NCBI GenBank assembly: GCA_934047225.1 | Contig: OW204000.1 | Span: forward strand, 15,518,001-15,582,000 | Direction: 5' to 3' | Source: Ypsolopha sequella | Lineage: Eukaryota > Arthropoda > Insecta > Lepidoptera > Ypsolophidae | Length of the DNA stretch: 64,000 bases | Shown here: piece after piece, positions 10,121-21,838 of the stretch | Layout: each line of letters opens with the position of its first letter | Position numbering within the stretch: position 1 is the stretch's first letter | Position numbers and translations under genes: made by a program | The notes under the pieces: model-generated | The model's input: the letters and a program-made list of their open reading frames with translations, nothing else | The model's database searches: none | What the model was told of the DNA's origin: nothing

Positions 10121-10999
10121 ATGGCCGGAGACAATGTCGATCCAACGATTAAACGCAGTGCAGACACAGAGCGCAACTCCACTGCACCATCTCATACGCC
10201 AGCGGAAGTGTACAGAGTTGGAGTACGTGTCCCGCCGTTTTGGCCGGAAAAGCCCCATATATGGTTTGCACAACTTGAGGCGCAATTCATAATTTCCGGT
10301 ATTAAATCCGACGATACCAAATTCTACCAGGTGACGTCACAGCTTGAGCCGCGGTATGCTAACATGATTGACGACCTGATTAGCAATCCCCCAGACACAA
10401 ACAAGTACGTCACATTGAAGGACGAGCTAATCAAGCGTGTGTCGGCCACTAACCAGGAAAAGGTCGAGCAGCTGATGAAGCATGAAGAGCTTGGTGATAG
10501 GAAACCATCACAGTTCCTACGTCAACTGCAACACCTAGCAGGACCAGGTATGCCCGACCACTTTATTAAAACTGTGTGGACAAGCAGACTGCCAAGTAGC
10601 ATTCAAACAATTGTTGCTTCACAAGCGAAAGCTACCTTGACAGAGCTCGCTGAACTAGCAGACCGGATCCACGACATTGTGCCCAATAACCCAAGAGTGG
10701 CAGCCATTTCACATGCAACACCTGGAAGCTCATTTGACGTCATGTCAAGACAAATATCGGAACTTACCAGGCAAGTGCAAAACCTCACTACTAAAGTAGA
10801 CACAATGGCTTCATCATCAAGATCCCGATCCAGATCCAGAGGCAGACCGCAAAACCGCAACCGCTCAGCATCAAACAGATCGCAGTCAAGCTACAGGAAG
10901 TTCCCGCAGTGCTGGTACCATTCTAAATTTGGCAGCCGGGCGAATAAATGCGTCAAACCTTGCGACTACAGTTCGGAAAACTTTCAGGGCGGTCGATAA
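10121..10999 (+). CDS. gag: Gag polyprotein of the Gypsy element
   Basis: 292 residues. Gag forms the particle that packages the element RNA. After a hydrophilic N-terminus, residues from about 30 ([20 protein letters not shown]) match the capsid-like start of arthropod Gypsy Gag proteins. A Ser/Arg-rich stretch ([14 protein letters not shown]) lies near residues 230-245. The C-terminus carries a degenerate zinc knuckle ([15 protein letters not shown] followed by PC), with Cys and His in an order unlike the canonical CCHC box. The ATG at 10121 lies 58 bases after the LTR. The end overlaps pol by 52 bases in another frame. Confidence 0.88.
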   Translation: MAGDNVDPTIKRSADTERNSTAPSHTPAEVYRVGVRVPPFWPEKPHIWFAQLEAQFIISGIKSDDTKFYQVTSQLEPRYANMIDDLISNPPDTNKYVTLKDELIKRVSATNQEKVEQLMKHEELGDRKPSQFLRQLQHLAGPGMPDHFIKTVWTSRLPSSIQTIVASQAKATLTELAELADRIHDIVPNNPRVAAISHATPGSSFDVMSRQISELTRQVQNLTTKVDTMASSSRSRSRSRGRPQNRNRSASNRSQSSYRKFPQCWYHSKFGSRANKCVKPCDYSSENFQGGR

Positions 11000-13900
11000 T
11001 GGCGACTAACGATTGCCCCAACAATTCATCTGGTCGCTTGTTTGTCACAGACCATACTTCCAAAATGCAGTTTCTCGTTGATACTGGTAGCGATCTCTGC
11101 GTTTTTCCTCGGTCTGCTCTTCGAGAACGTCGTCCCAAGACGAACTACCAACTCTCAGCGGCAAACGGTTCGACCATTGACACCTATGGATACGCACACC
11201 TGGTACTAAACCTCGGGTTGCGTCGTGAGTTCACCTGGCGTTTCATCGTGGCTGACGTCACGAAGGCTATAATCGGTGTCGACTTCTTGTCATATTACAA
11301 CCTTATCGTCGACTGCAGACACCAACGCCTTATTGACAATACCACGACACTCACAACACATGCTACGCTAGCACGTCACTCGGACAACATATCTTCAGTG
11401 AAGATATTGACCGGAGACTCCAAGTATCACGACATCTTGAAGGATTTTCCTGATATCACCCGTCCATCAGGTACGCAGCGTGTCATAAAACACAATACAG
11501 TTCATCATATCCGTACAACACCAGGCCCTCCTGTATTTTGTAATCCACGACGCCTAGCTCCTGATAAGTTGAAAATTGCTAAAGCCGAATTTCAAGTTAT
11601 GTTGCAGAACGGTACAGCACGACCTTCAAAGAGCCCATGGGCATCCCCTCTTCACCTCGCGCCAAAGAAGGACAACGAATGGCGTCCTTGTGGAGACTAC
11701 CGGATGTTGAATGCTCGCAGCGTGCCAGACAGGTACCCAATTCGTCACATTCACGATGTTACCCATAATATAGCTGGCAACACCGTCTTTTCTAAGATAG
11801 ATTTGGTAAAAGCATTTAACCAAATTCCTGTAAATCCTGAAGATATACCGAAGACAGCGATTACCACACCATTCGGACTCTTTGAATTCCCATTTATGAC
11901 GTTTGGATTACGCAATGCAGGTCAATCATTCCAGAGATTCGTAGATGAGTTGACAAGAGGTCTAGACTTCTGTTACACTTACCTGGACGATTTTTTAATC
12001 TACTCTCCCGACGAAAATACACACATTGAACACCTCCGGATTCTTTTTTCAAAAATGTCAGAGTATGGAATCGTCATAAATGTGTCGAAATGTATTTTTG
12101 GAGTGTCAGAAGTCGAGTTTCTAGGCTACAGCATATCAGCCAAGGGAACTAAGCCATTACAGACGAAGGTTCAAGCAATTAGAGATTTCCCAGCACCCAA
12201 AAACGTCAAGCAGTTAAGAAGATTCCTGGGTATGCTTAATTTTTATCGGAGATTTATTCCACATGCTGCCCAACTTCAAGCACCACTCAATGCTCTATTA
12301 ACTGGTTCAGTCAAAGGCAATCACCCGGTTGATTTGACAGGAGCAGCTTTACAAGCGTTTGAAGACTGTAAGCAGAGTTTATGCGACGCCGCTCTTCTTG
12401 TACATCCAGACTGTCAAAGCAAGCTATCTTTAGTCACTGATGCGAGTGACACAGCTCTGGGCGCGGTACTTCAGCTATGGAAAGATGATGGGTGGCAACC
12501 TCTTGCATTCTACTCTCATAAGTTGAGTCCATCACAGCAAAAATACTCACCTTATGATCGAGAACTCCTTGCAATCTACGAAGCCATCAAGTATTTCAGA
12601 CACATGGTGGAAGCAAGAGACTTCGTCATCTATACAGATCACAAACCCATCTGTTTTGCATTTCACGGACAGAAAGAAAACTGTTCACCAAGACAATTCA
12701 GACACTTAGATTTCATTTCTCAGTTTACCACAGACATACGCCATATTTCAGGCAAAGACAATGTTGTGGCTGATACTTTGTCGCGTGTTGATGAATTGAC
12801 CGCTCCGATCGACCTCAACGCACTCGCAAAGTCTCAAACTTCTGACCAGGAACTCAAACAGTTTCTAGAAGGACAAACTTCGCTTCGCTTGGAGATAATA
12901 CGACTACCTGGAAGCAAAACAGATGTTTATTGCGACGTCAGCACTCACACTCCCAGACCGTTCATCACTAAGCCAATGCGACGTCAAGTTTTTAATACAC
13001 TCCACTCTCTTAGCCATCCTGGAGCCAAGGCATCTGCAAGGTTAGTAGCAGAACGCTACGTTTGGCCAGGAATTCGCAAAGATTGCAAAGAATGGTCACG
13101 TTCATGCCTTCAGTGTCAACGCGCAAAGATTTCTCGACATGTTTCCGCACCAATGGGAACTTTCGAGTTGCCTCGCGCTCGTTTCATGAACATTCACATA
13201 GATCTTATTGGACCTCTAGTTACCTCTCAGGGTAATAGATATTGTCTTACCGTCATCGACAGATTCACGCGATGGCCTGAGGCTATCCCCATACCCGACA
13301 TCACAGCAGAAACTGTTGCAAAGGCACTCCTGTCAGGCTGGATATCACGTTTTGGAACACCGTTTTCCATCGTGACAGACAGAGGACGACAATTTGAGTC
13401 GAATCTTTTTGAAGAGCTTTCCAAAATAGCAGGATTCCAGCACAAACGAACAACAGCCTATCATCCTGCCTGCAATGGACTTATTGAGCGTTTTCACAGA
13501 CAGCTAAAAGCAGCAATCGTTTGTCACGCAAATAGCAGCTGGACAGAATCACTCCCTTTAGTTTTGCTCGGAATAAGAAGCGCCTACAAAGAAGACATAC
13601 AAGCATCAGCCGCTGAACTAGTTTATGGCGAACCCCTTCGGTTACCTGGCGAATTTTTCAGCCCAGACTACCGTAGCACAGCTGATATGTCAGAGTACAC
13701 GACACGACTAAGATCGTTTGCCGAAAAACTCCAGCCATCACCAGCATCACGCCATAGACAGAATAAGATATTCATATTTAAAGATTTGTCTACATCTCAG
13801 CATGTTTTCGTAAGGGATGACGCCTTACGTGGCACCTTACAGCCTGCTTATACTGGGCCTTATGAAGTCCTGGAACGAGGAGACAAGGTCTACAAGATTA

Positions 13901-14124
13901 AAATAAAAGGGAAACCGACGACAGTATCTGTAGACCGCCTAAAACCAGCATATATACTCAGCAGTGCGGAGGAACCCTGTGAAAATAATAAATCCAAAGA
14001 TGTGGAGAGAGATGAAAGAAGTCCTGAAACAGAAAAAGAGAAAGACAAAGAAAGAGCACAAGAGATAACCCGCACAACCCGCTCAGGCCGGAAGATACGA
14101 TTCCCTGATTACTATCGCCCGTAG
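10948..14124 (+). CDS. pol: Pol polyprotein of the Gypsy element (PR-RT-RNaseH-IN)
   Basis: A 1058-codon open frame, one base back from gag, so it is probably made by -1 frameshifting rather than from the ATG at 10948. Domains in order are: aspartic protease with DTGS at residues 45-48; reverse transcriptase with YLDD at 345-348; RNase H with its DAS motif at 498; integrase with an HHCC zinc finger (HSLSHPG through CLQCQ) and catalytic D752, D811 and E847, a D,D(35)E spacing. A basic, KE-rich tail follows. All expected catalytic residues are present and no stop interrupts the frame. It encodes the enzymes for reverse transcription and integration. No env follows. Confidence 0.97.
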   Translation: MRQTLRLQFGKLSGRSIMATNDCPNNSSGRLFVTDHTSKMQFLVDTGSDLCVFPRSALRERRPKTNYQLSAANGSTIDTYGYAHLVLNLGLRREFTWRFIVADVTKAIIGVDFLSYYNLIVDCRHQRLIDNTTTLTTHATLARHSDNISSVKILTGDSKYHDILKDFPDITRPSGTQRVIKHNTVHHIRTTPGPPVFCNPRRLAPDKLKIAKAEFQVMLQNGTARPSKSPWASPLHLAPKKDNEWRPCGDYRMLNARSVPDRYPIRHIHDVTHNIAGNTVFSKIDLVKAFNQIPVNPEDIPKTAITTPFGLFEFPFMTFGLRNAGQSFQRFVDELTRGLDFCYTYLDDFLIYSPDENTHIEHLRILFSKMSEYGIVINVSKCIFGVSEVEFLGYSISAKGTKPLQTKVQAIRDFPAPKNVKQLRRFLGMLNFYRRFIPHAAQLQAPLNALLTGSVKGNHPVDLTGAALQAFEDCKQSLCDAALLVHPDCQSKLSLVTDASDTALGAVLQLWKDDGWQPLAFYSHKLSPSQQKYSPYDRELLAIYEAIKYFRHMVEARDFVIYTDHKPICFAFHGQKENCSPRQFRHLDFISQFTTDIRHISGKDNVVADTLSRVDELTAPIDLNALAKSQTSDQELKQFLEGQTSLRLEIIRLPGSKTDVYCDVSTHTPRPFITKPMRRQVFNTLHSLSHPGAKASARLVAERYVWPGIRKDCKEWSRSCLQCQRAKISRHVSAPMGTFELPRARFMNIHIDLIGPLVTSQGNRYCLTVIDRFTRWPEAIPIPDITAETVAKALLSGWISRFGTPFSIVTDRGRQFESNLFEELSKIAGFQHKRTTAYHPACNGLIERFHRQLKAAIVCHANSSWTESLPLVLLGIRSAYKEDIQASAAELVYGEPLRLPGEFFSPDYRSTADMSEYTTRLRSFAEKLQPSPASRHRQNKIFIFKDLSTSQHVFVRDDALRGTLQPAYTGPYEVLERGDKVYKIKIKGKPTTVSVDRLKPAYILSSAEEPCENNKSKDVERDERSPETEKEKDKERAQEITRTTRSGRKIRFPDYYRP
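10975..10981 (+). promoter_or_regulatory. Candidate -1 frameshift site between gag and pol
   Basis: In the gag frame the bases read G GAA AAC inside the overlap, a heptamer close to the X XXY YYZ slippery pattern (FIV-type is GGGAAAC). Slipping back one base here continues directly into the pol frame ([10 protein letters not shown]). The first triplet is not a perfect run, so efficiency is uncertain. Confidence 0.5.
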
Positions 14125-14134
14125 TGACGGTCTC

Positions 14135-14147
14135 CGCGGGGGAGTGG
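14135..14147 (+). promoter_or_regulatory. Polypurine tract of the Gypsy element
   Basis: The purine-rich GCGGGGGAGTGG run ends exactly at the first base of the 3' LTR, where plus-strand priming is expected. Confidence 0.7.
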
Positions 14148-14904
14148 TGTAGCGGTTATCTACAATTTATTACATATATAACATACAATATACATACATA
14201 ACTAAACTAAGTAAGTAAGTATAAAAGTATTATAAATAATATTATATTCAATACATAAATATACAAGTAATTATATTTAATAAACAATATAAACTATAAA
14301 TACATAAGTAATAATATAAGATCAACAATATATAATTAATAATATAATATCAACAATATATAAGTAATTATAGCTAAAACAGGACGGACTGACTTACCCT
14401 TCACGCCGCAGAAGTCGTGATGCTCCGTTCCTGAGTACATACCTAGCTGCAGCGTCCACTAGCCGAACACGCTGCCAGCCGCGTGACCAGGGGGGCGCCG
14501 CCGCACGGACCGCGTAACAAATATACTTCGCGAACCCTCGGCCGCCGCCTCGCCTACCTGTTGCTTGGTGTGCACGCGCACCCCCCTACCGCAGGAGTCC
14601 GCGGGGCCAGGCATGCACCAGCGTGCGCTTGGACTGCAACGAGCGATGCACCGCGCACGGGCCGCGGACCTGCAGTCTCGCCTCCAGCTTCTGCCGTCGT
14701 AGACACGTACTTACTTGCCTGCCGCCGCTAGCTTTGCTTTGCTTTGTTACGTGCTTAAAATTATTGTTTACTCCTTCTTATAGTTAGGTGTTTTATTGTG
14801 TGGACTTATAACAAGTTTGTGGAACCTCAGAATAGACATTTTACCTGAACTGTTAAGTGGTTTCATTGTGAAATATAGTTATCACCACCAACACTAAACC
14901 TACA
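14148..14904 (+). repeat. 3' LTR of the Gypsy element
   Basis: 757 bp and identical to the 5' LTR except for T instead of C at 14733 (5' position 9891). It ends in CTACA, directly followed by the ATTT duplication. Confidence 0.96.
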
Positions 14905-16192
14905 ATTTTTTATATTTTCGTTACTTGTGACGTCATTTGTTTCCCTAAGGCTTAATCAACATTATCCTTTGCATTAGTAAAAAAAAAAACATTTGACATA
15001 TGACAAGCGCTAGGGATGTAGTAATGCAACATCTTTATCGAACAAAAAGTATCGATACTTACTCGTACCAGTTATTAATTTTTTAGGATTAGACGCAAAT
15101 AAAAACAGCATTAAGCAAGTAGGTATGTGGTTCTACATGTAATGACAAAAACTTACTTATTTACTTGTGTAAAGAAACAAAACTAATTTTCGAGATGTTT
15201 TCACAATAAACGGTTTCGTGTAGCTGTAACCTGTTGTGCTAGCTTTTAAAAACTAAAATATTTGTAGACTTCTTTTTTTTAGCACCGTCCTGGGCCAAAA
15301 TATTCTGGTAAAACGTCCATGCACCATACAATCTTTTAAAACTGTGATAGTACTGCTAACGTTAAAAGCTTTAGTTTTTGGTTTGGTGCCGACAAAACTA
15401 AAATTTCTTAATTGAAAAAAAGTTGTTAAATTGAATAAATAAAAGCTAAATTACCTACGTAGGCGTCTCATCAAATACTTAAATCTGTTAAGAGCGACCG
15501 ACACCTACTTGGATAAAAAGTATCGATACCGAAAGTAAAGGTAAGTGGTAAGTGTAGCACCACTGGTGTCAACTGTCAAAGAGAAGGAAGGGCGAGACAG
15601 TACTTATGTGTGTGTGGGTGTATATTGGACGTTGTCAAAATGTTGCATTAAGAAAATCATTTTGTTACGTATTATGCAAAATGTTGGCTAACGTTGATGA
15701 AAATAGGTATTATGGGTTGATTCATAAATATTTTTCACTTTTTAATATGTGGATGGCCAAAGGGCACATTCCTGTGTTCAGCCATAGCATAGGGTCAAAT
15801 GAAGGTCATAAGTTAAATTCTAAAAATATCTATAATCTTTAGTTAATTTGCCGCAAAAATAATGAAATATGGCCAAATAATGTATTATCTCGAAACGGTT
15901 TTGGAATTAACACTCCTTGGCTTAGACTTCCCATACCGAATTAGCTGTATTAAAGAGTCGTTTTGCGTGTAATAGACCAATGATTGATTCAGTAGACAGC
16001 CTATTTCGCTGTTTTGTTTTCAAAAGATTAATATTCCTGTTTATATAGACTATACTGGTTACAGGTAAATTCCCTAGCGGGAAGCCCCTTATAACATCGA
16101 GTTGTAAGACAACAAGTTGTAGGAACAAGGGTATTCCCCAAAATATATGGAACATTCTGCACTAGGTCCATACTTACTATTGAGGGCTTCCC
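14905..16192. other. AT-rich non-coding stretch after the Gypsy element
   Basis: No gene or repeat family was recognised. Short ORFs (for example 15606-15842) have no domain, no splice support and low-complexity composition. Some TATCGATA-like words recur near 15050 and 15525. Confidence 0.5.
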
Positions 16193-16570
16193 CGTAACAG
16201 AGGATCTCGGTCCAAAACGCATATTTTATTATTGTTTGCCAAATTTCGAATAAAAGGTATGCAATAAATGCGTTTTATGGCGATTTGCGCAAATTGCTGA
16301 TCAATAATTATGTGTTCACAAGCAACTGATGTCATTTTATGCATTACATTATGATTGCATTACATAACAACAGTAAACACGCTTTAAAGTTTGTAAATGT
16401 AGTGCAATTAAAATGTAGTATATAAAATGACATAATTTATTTTTAAACACCTAATTATTACTAAGCAATTTGCGCAAATCGTCATAAAACGCATTAACTA
16501 CAAACTTTTTATTCAAAAATTTGGCAAACAATAATAAAATGTGCATTTAGGACCGAGATCCTCTGTTACC
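16193..16570. mobile_element. MITE with GGTAACAGAGGATCTCGGTCC ends
   Basis: The ends GTAACAGAGGATCTCGGTCC and GGACCGAGATCCTCTGTTAC are inverted repeats. They continue inward through TTTATTATTGTTTGCCAAAT and a GCGATTTGCGCAAATTGC arm for about 110 bases. The interior is AT-rich and non-coding, and total size is about 378 bp. Confidence 0.88.
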
Positions 16571-16776
16571 ACCTTAAATTAAACATAAATAAAAAGGGTT
16601 GCCAACTGAAAAGTGTAAAATCGGTAGAGAAATCGGGAGAATTTCCATGTATGTCCAGAAATCGTAGAAATTTCGTTATATTTCGGTATTTCGGTAGCAC
16701 AGAGCCCATATCGGTAGAAATACCGAAAAATCGGTAGGTTCGAGAACACTGGACATGGGTGATGATGATCCGTGCG

Positions 16777-16874
16777 GTCCGAAATAGAATTACATCGATA
16801 AAAGCTTTGAATGATTTAAAGTGTGAGCGATGACTGGTCCGTAATTTGTGAGATAGCTTATGATTCGGACCGCA
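16777..16874. mobile_element. Diverged MITE of the TGCGGTCCGAAATAGAATTA family
   Basis: It starts TGCGGTCCGAAATAGAATTA and ends with ATTCGGACCGCA. Internal sequence is diverged from the tight group at 17.4-17.85 kb. Confidence 0.6.
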
Positions 16875-16960
16875 TTAAAAAAGATACATCTTAACCATAA
16901 CCTCTTACCACAGAATACAATACGATTATTTTATTTTATTTCGTCAAAGTGCCGTGATTC

Positions 16961-17353
16961 GTGATGGAACAAGAAGAGTTTGTAGCACTGTTCTTCAACG
17001 TAGACTCGGATAGCGACGATAGCCAATTTGGCGAACTGATGCACAGCTCTACATCCGAATCGAACACTAGCAACTATCCCTCTATAATTTGTGCTAGCAA
17101 CGAAGAAGCTGATCAGCGCATCATTCATCACTTGTTGCACAGTGCAACTTGCCCTTTGAAGCTCGATCATATTGACTCCGATTCAATTTCAAAGTTATAC
17201 TTTTTTAATCGAGTCTACAAACACATTTCCAAATATAAATTCTTCCATTTCGACGAAGAGTTCCACACGACTTTACATTCAGGACTTTTCATTTGTTTCT
17301 CTCATAGCCGAATAAAACATAAATACCATGGTTTGTCTGATCTGAACTGCTGA
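16961..17353 (+). CDS. Short acidic ORF of unknown function
   Basis: A 130-codon reading frame with Met at 16961 or 16964 (MEQEEFVALFF). It is rich in Asp and Ser at the N-terminus (NVDSDSDDSQFGE, SSTSESNTSN), followed by EEADQRIIHHLLHSA. There are no transmembrane segments, no zinc-binding pattern and no recognised domain. It lies between a diverged MITE (16777-16874) and a cluster of the same MITE family (17407-17848), so it may be a remnant of the parent transposon or simply flanking DNA. Composition looks more protein-like than the other short ORFs around, but there is no splice or homology evidence. Confidence 0.3.
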   Translation: MMEQEEFVALFFNVDSDSDDSQFGELMHSSTSESNTSNYPSIICASNEEADQRIIHHLLHSATCPLKLDHIDSDSISKLYFFNRVYKHISKYKFFHFDEEFHTTLHSGLFICFSHSRIKHKYHGLSDLNC

Positions 17354-17406
17354 AATAATGGAGCGACAACAATTTTTGACATTCAATTCCGTTCAACGCT
17401 CACGTT

Positions 17407-17848
17407 CCCTGCGGTCCGAAATAGAATTAAAATGGATCATAAGCCATTCACTTCATACTTTCGTAATCGATTTTAGCGATATAATTCTATTACGGAACGC
17501 AGGGATCGCCTCACCTCCGTCGCATGAGCCACGAAAGTCATACGAATGAATGAACGCATTTGCTTCACTCGAGCCCTGCGGTCCGAAATAGAATTATATC
17601 GCTAAAATCGATTACGAAAGTATGAAGTGAATGGCTTATAATCCATTGTAATTCTATTTCGGAACGCAGGGATGGATTATATTCCCTGCGTTCGGAAATA
17701 GAATTATAGCGCTAAAATCGATTACGAAAGTATGAAGTGAATGGCTTATGATCCATTGTAATTCTATTTCGGACCGCAGGGTTATTAGCTATTCACCTCA
17801 TTCATTCGTAATCGATTTTAGCAATATAATTATATTTCGGAACGCAGG
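17407..17848. mobile_element. Cluster of four MITEs with CCCTGCGKTCCGAAATAGAATTA ends
   Basis: Three complete copies of 98 bp (17407-17504, 17574-17671, 17684-17781) and one truncated copy (17782-17848) lie head to tail or inverted. Ends are CCCTGCGGTCCGAAATAGAA type and the interior contains CGCTAAAATCGATTACGAAA. A further copy is at 37394-37472. Copies differ by few bases, so the cluster is young. Confidence 0.9.
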
Positions 17849-17858
17849 GGATAATAAC

Positions 17859-18004
17859 ACCGATTCGACGCAACACAACTTGACTAATTGACAGGACTAA
17901 ACTTAATTTAAGTGTTCTGTCCTTTTCTTTCTGTATTGAAAAGACAAAGACGGGACGCTCAAAATAAGGTTAGTTCTGTCAGTTGTGTTGCGCCGAATCG
18001 GCAC
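17859..18004. mobile_element. MITE, CCGATTCGG family, copy 1
   Basis: Inverted ends CACCGATTCGACGC and GCGCCGAATCGGC-like, with TTGACAGGACTAAACTTAA inside and its inverted partner TAAGGTTAGTTCTGTCA. Related copies lie at 26983-27143 and 63188-63328. Confidence 0.85.
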
Positions 18005-18025
18005 CGATGTGTGATAACCGGGTAA

Positions 18026-18045
18026 TTTGTATTCCTTATTCTGAG
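18026..18045. repeat. Solo terminus of the THAP-element family
   Basis: TTTGTATTCCTTATTCTGAG is identical to the outer end of the elements at 35211-37339 and 48231-51049. Only about 20 bases are kept, so this is a relic of one end or a chance remnant. Confidence 0.55.
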
Positions 18046-19300
18046 GTTTTTACAATTTCCAACAGAAAATGGGGGGTTTTCAGAGACAAATTAAAAAAGA
18101 AAAAGTTGTACCGAACGACTCGATAGATGGTGCAGCTTGTACTAAAAGTGTCAATAAATGTGTTTCTGGCAACACTTGACTCTTTTGATATAATCCATCC
18201 CTCACATGTATTATTGCTCATTTTACTAAAAGGAAAAGAAACAAAACTGCATTTAAAATTTTAAAAGAAACAAAACTGCATTCAAAGATCTTCTAAAATT
18301 CGCTTGTCTCACCCGGGAATCGAACCAACTAAAAATGAAAAAAAATAAACCCTCACTATTTTATTATATGAATCGGTAGGATTATTGTTCAGGGTAAAAT
18401 TTGTTTAATAAACATTTGATCTTACACTCCACCACGGGGGGCCCTTATCTCCAAAACTGGTGGACCGAAAATTATGAAAACAATCATGGTAATATGAGCT
18501 TACGTAAGATTACAGGAAAAATAAAGCGGTTGAAAAATTCACGAAAAAAAATGACAAAATTAAATTTATCATCCACAACACGGAACCCTAAGTACGCGAT
18601 TGTGACTCGCAATTGGCCGGGTTTTTTTATTAATCTGCGTACCTCAGAAACTCATAAAACACGTTACGCCATAATCCTGATTACTATTGAAAGTTATAAA
18701 CTATATTAGAGGTGTTTAAGAGGGGAAGATTGTCTTACTGATGCACCTCCTAGCTCTTTAAGTTCTCACAGAACTTAGAATTATTCTAAGTCACAGAATA
18801 ATAAAGATAGAATAGCCATACGATAGACGTAAACAAAACGGATTAGGTCCGCTAGGACCTCATTATTTTGCATCGTGGCCCGTGCCACCCCGTAGGTACC
18901 ACCAAAGAGTATATAAAGTGTTCCGTGATATAATCACTATACAAGCTACTTGCACCCCCTCAGATAAGAAAATAAAAATTTAAAACGTACCCTTGGTATT
19001 TTGTTCAACTTCGAAAAACAGAAAATAATAGGTACTCACTGTAAGCTTCCATTACCTAATATTTCTTTTTTCACTTTTGTAAATTTCTCCAAAGTGAAAA
19101 GAAATATCACGAGCGAGTACGCAGATTGTACCTACATAATAAAGTGAACCTCTATTGTTTTGCACCCCAAGTGAGAGTCTCACTTAGGTGTGGTCGTCCA
19201 TAGGTCGTGGTGTTACAGGCCAAACAGAGGTTTTGAAGTGATTTTTTTTGTAAACCCATCACTTGAACTTTGAGTTAATTTATTTAGTTTAATATTATTA
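18046..19300. repeat. Mixed repeat debris; no gene
   Basis: From left to right: a 30-base direct duplication around AAACAAAACTGCATT (18234-18290); a minus-strand B-box-like GGTTCGATTCCCGGGTGAG (18305-18330), probably a SINE scrap; a block with CCAAAACTGGTGGACCGAAA and a GGAACCCTAAG...TTGGCCGGGTTTTTT end (about 18440-18630), resembling a repeat end I know from lepidopteran genomes; and a segment with TATATAAAG at about 18909 that could be an old LTR. None is coding. Confidence 0.5.
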
Positions 19301-20227
19301 TCTCTATGCAGGGTTTATGATTCCGAATAAAACACTTTTCTGGTACATACACAGGTATTTTATTTCACAAAGTGAGATATGACAATAGTGTTCAAAGTAC
19401 AGCTTGTGGTTTGAAAAATCTTGGTGATTTAATCCATGTCTAATCACAAACAAACAGTTGTCATAAATTGATTTCAGAAATGATATTTTAAAAGGCTTGA
19501 AACAAAATCCTTAGCTATAAGAGAAATAATAGTCCCTTATATTATAAGAAATACCCATAACTAAAATTAAGGGGCTTTCCTTACAGATGAACCAAAATCG
19601 AGAACATAGTATATTTATAAGAATTTTCTACATAATAGGGGAAATAGAAGAGCAAGATCTGAGGTTTTCGCAGATTTGTACCAACCGATGACACTATAAA
19701 GCTTAGGGAAAAGTCTTTTTTAATATATATTCATATGAATTTTGTAGAAAGAAATCCTCAGAATAATGGATTTTTCTTGTGATCCGATTTTGATTCATCG
19801 TGTGAAAGTTACAGTAGAAATTAATTAAAAGGCCCGTACTATTAAAAAAATAACTACACAATAATAATCAGTTAATTGTAGTGTAAGATTCTTTAAAAAT
19901 ATACGATAAATTAGCCTATGATGTGCCTTCATACGAGCCTTTTACTATTTCAAATAAAACTTAGAGATAATGTTATAATTTACCGTAAGATATATATATA
20001 TATATATATTTATATATACCTAGTCAAATATATTGTTGATGCAACTTAAATTATTTTCTCTAAATGCTATTGGCATTTTTTCGGATTCAAAATGTTTGAG
20101 ACCATTATCATCATTCATATATATGGAAATAATGAAAAATAATTCTGAAGTCTTTCCTTCAACGCAATCATGATGATAAATTAAAAGCAGTGTATACAGC
20201 GCCACTAGCGGTATTTCATTACAAAGA
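19301..20227. other. AT-rich intergenic stretch
   Basis: No credible ORF. A (TA)n microsatellite lies at about 19990-20010. Nothing else was recognised. Confidence 0.5.
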
Positions 20228-20540
20228 GGTTAAAATGCCACAAGGCTTGTGGCATTTTAGCGCATCCTCTTAGACTGCCGGTAAGTGAATACATGTGTTT
20301 GCGGCAAAATAGTACGACTGACTTAGTGTCGTAAACAAAAAAAAAAACTGTGTGCCGTAGATTTTTTTGTGTATATTATGAATTCTGTTAAAACTACGGA
20401 GGTCGCCTCGCTCCACTCCGCTTCGCTCGGCTCCCCAAATTTATATATAAACCTATAATATATAATACATATAAACCTAATACGCTCCTCCTTGCTTCGC
20501 TCGTCATCGCACCTATTTTTGAATTTTGTTAACGTAAATT
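20228..20540 (-). repeat. GCCTTGTGGCATTTTA repeat and CGAGCGAAGC repeat
   Basis: 20228-20311 holds AGCCTTGTGGCATTTTAGCG followed by TTAGACTGCCG, seen again at 21764-21838. About 20386-20530 is an inverted copy of a family with ATAGGTGCGA, GAGCGAAGC and GAGGCGWCC words, with other copies at 22045-22150 and 45124-45225. The 156-codon minus-strand ORF across this region (20323-20793) is a by-product of the repeat and is not called as a gene. Confidence 0.6.
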
Positions 20541-21763
20541 TCCCATAGGAATATTTCAGCCATAGCCGATAAAAAAAAGTTCCGACAAGGGTTTGAACCC
20601 TAAAATAGAGTATACATATGTAGGCATAGAGCGCTAATATCGCACCCCTCGCACAATACACAGCGTAGGCAAGTGACCTATTTACATTGATAGATATGGG
20701 ACAAATAGAGATGGACAATTGTGCGCCGCAAGCGCAATTATCGATAAATATAGCTGCAGGTCTAAGCACAATCGTTCGGGGCTCACTCGTCAACTGATGG
20801 ATTTAGATGATCGAGGTCTTAAACGGATCACAAAAACCAAGAATACGGAAAGCAGTTGTCACTAAAAGGTAAGAAATGAATTAAAATAATTAAAAACACG
20901 ACTGCCGTTACAAAAAGTGAATCAATAATATCAAAACCTGTATATAAAGCCTACTATGTATCTTTGAAAAGGTTGCCAACTGGTGACAACCAAGGGCTAA
21001 TTTCCTATGATCACTTTCCTGCTCCATCACCAGACCCTGAACAACATTAATCGAATAAAGTTATTTTTTTTTTAACAATACCAAAGTTATGGGTACTTAT
21101 AGTCATTTTACCAAAGTTATGGGTACTGGTTTTATTTTAAGCTCAATTGAATTTTATTTTACATATGGGTTTTGTATTAATAAATGAAATAAAGAAATTT
21201 AGGTATACTTATAATTTTAAAGCTAATAAAATCCCTTCCAATTAAAAAAAAACATTCAAATCGGTCAAGCAAGTTGAATTAGAACCTCCTTTCTTATTGA
21301 ACTCGGTTAGAAATTATACAAAATACTCAAATCTAAATCATTCACACAGTAATGTGATCTTTACTAGAACTTTAAATCAAGCAAGCGCAGAGAATGCACC
21401 GGTGTATAGCTATTGCTTCCAGTACCAATATTAAAATATATCATATCGACACCGGTGCCATTTCACTTTTGTTTGTTTTCTAGTATCGTTTTTACACGAT
21501 TTTATCGCAGATTTAACCATTTTTCCAAGTAAAATAACAAATTAACCTCCAAAAACACACAACGGGCGCCGCACCGCTATTAGTCATATGTTGCGTATGT
21601 CATATGATGCGATGTTCTCACCTGTGCGTGCATACTGTTCCCTCTTAGAAACACGCGCTTATCTTACAATGTATCCTCTAAGCTAAGATACCAATGATTC
21701 GATATCTGAAGTGACGAATCAAGCGAAGGTATACAAAGAAGTCACGTGATGACGTGACGTCAG

Positions 21764-21838
21764 CCTTGTGGCATTTTAACGCATCCTGTTAGACTGCCGC
21801 TTATGTATACGGCAAAATCACAAGCCTTGTGGCATTTT
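21764..21838 (+). repeat. GCCTTGTGGCATTTTAACGC repeat, tandem partial copies
   Basis: GCCTTGTGGCATTTTAAC occurs at 21764 and again at 21823, the first followed by GCATCCTGTTAGACTGCCG as in the copy near 20240. Confidence 0.7.

Larger units (their letters stand above)
9302..14908 (+). mobile_element. Complete Ty3/Gypsy LTR retrotransposon
   Basis: The element spans 9306-14904, with 757-bp LTRs beginning TGTAG and ending CTACA. It is flanked by the 4-bp duplication ATTT (9302-9305 and 14905-14908). Inside are, in order, a primer-binding region, gag, an overlapping pol in a -1 frame (protease, reverse transcriptase, RNase H, integrase) and a purine-rich tract. I see no envelope ORF after pol. 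The LTRs differ at one position that I can find (9891 C versus 14733 T), so insertion was very recent. Both large ORFs are intact, so it may still be active. It shares gag-pol layout with insect Gypsy-type elements; the exact clade is not determined. Confidence 0.97.

Noticed and set aside
15606..15842. 78-codon ORF starting MCVWVYIG
   Set aside because: No domain, no neighbours, AT-rich composition like the surrounding non-coding DNA.
8938..16760. ATCGGTA-rich segments at 8938-9000 and 16615-16745 as ends of one large element enclosing the Gypsy insertion
   Set aside because: They share only short words in no consistent order or orientation, so a common element could not be shown.
20323..20793. 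156-codon minus-strand ORF
   Set aside because: It overlaps two dispersed repeat families, has no domain, start context or splice support, and its composition follows the repeat.
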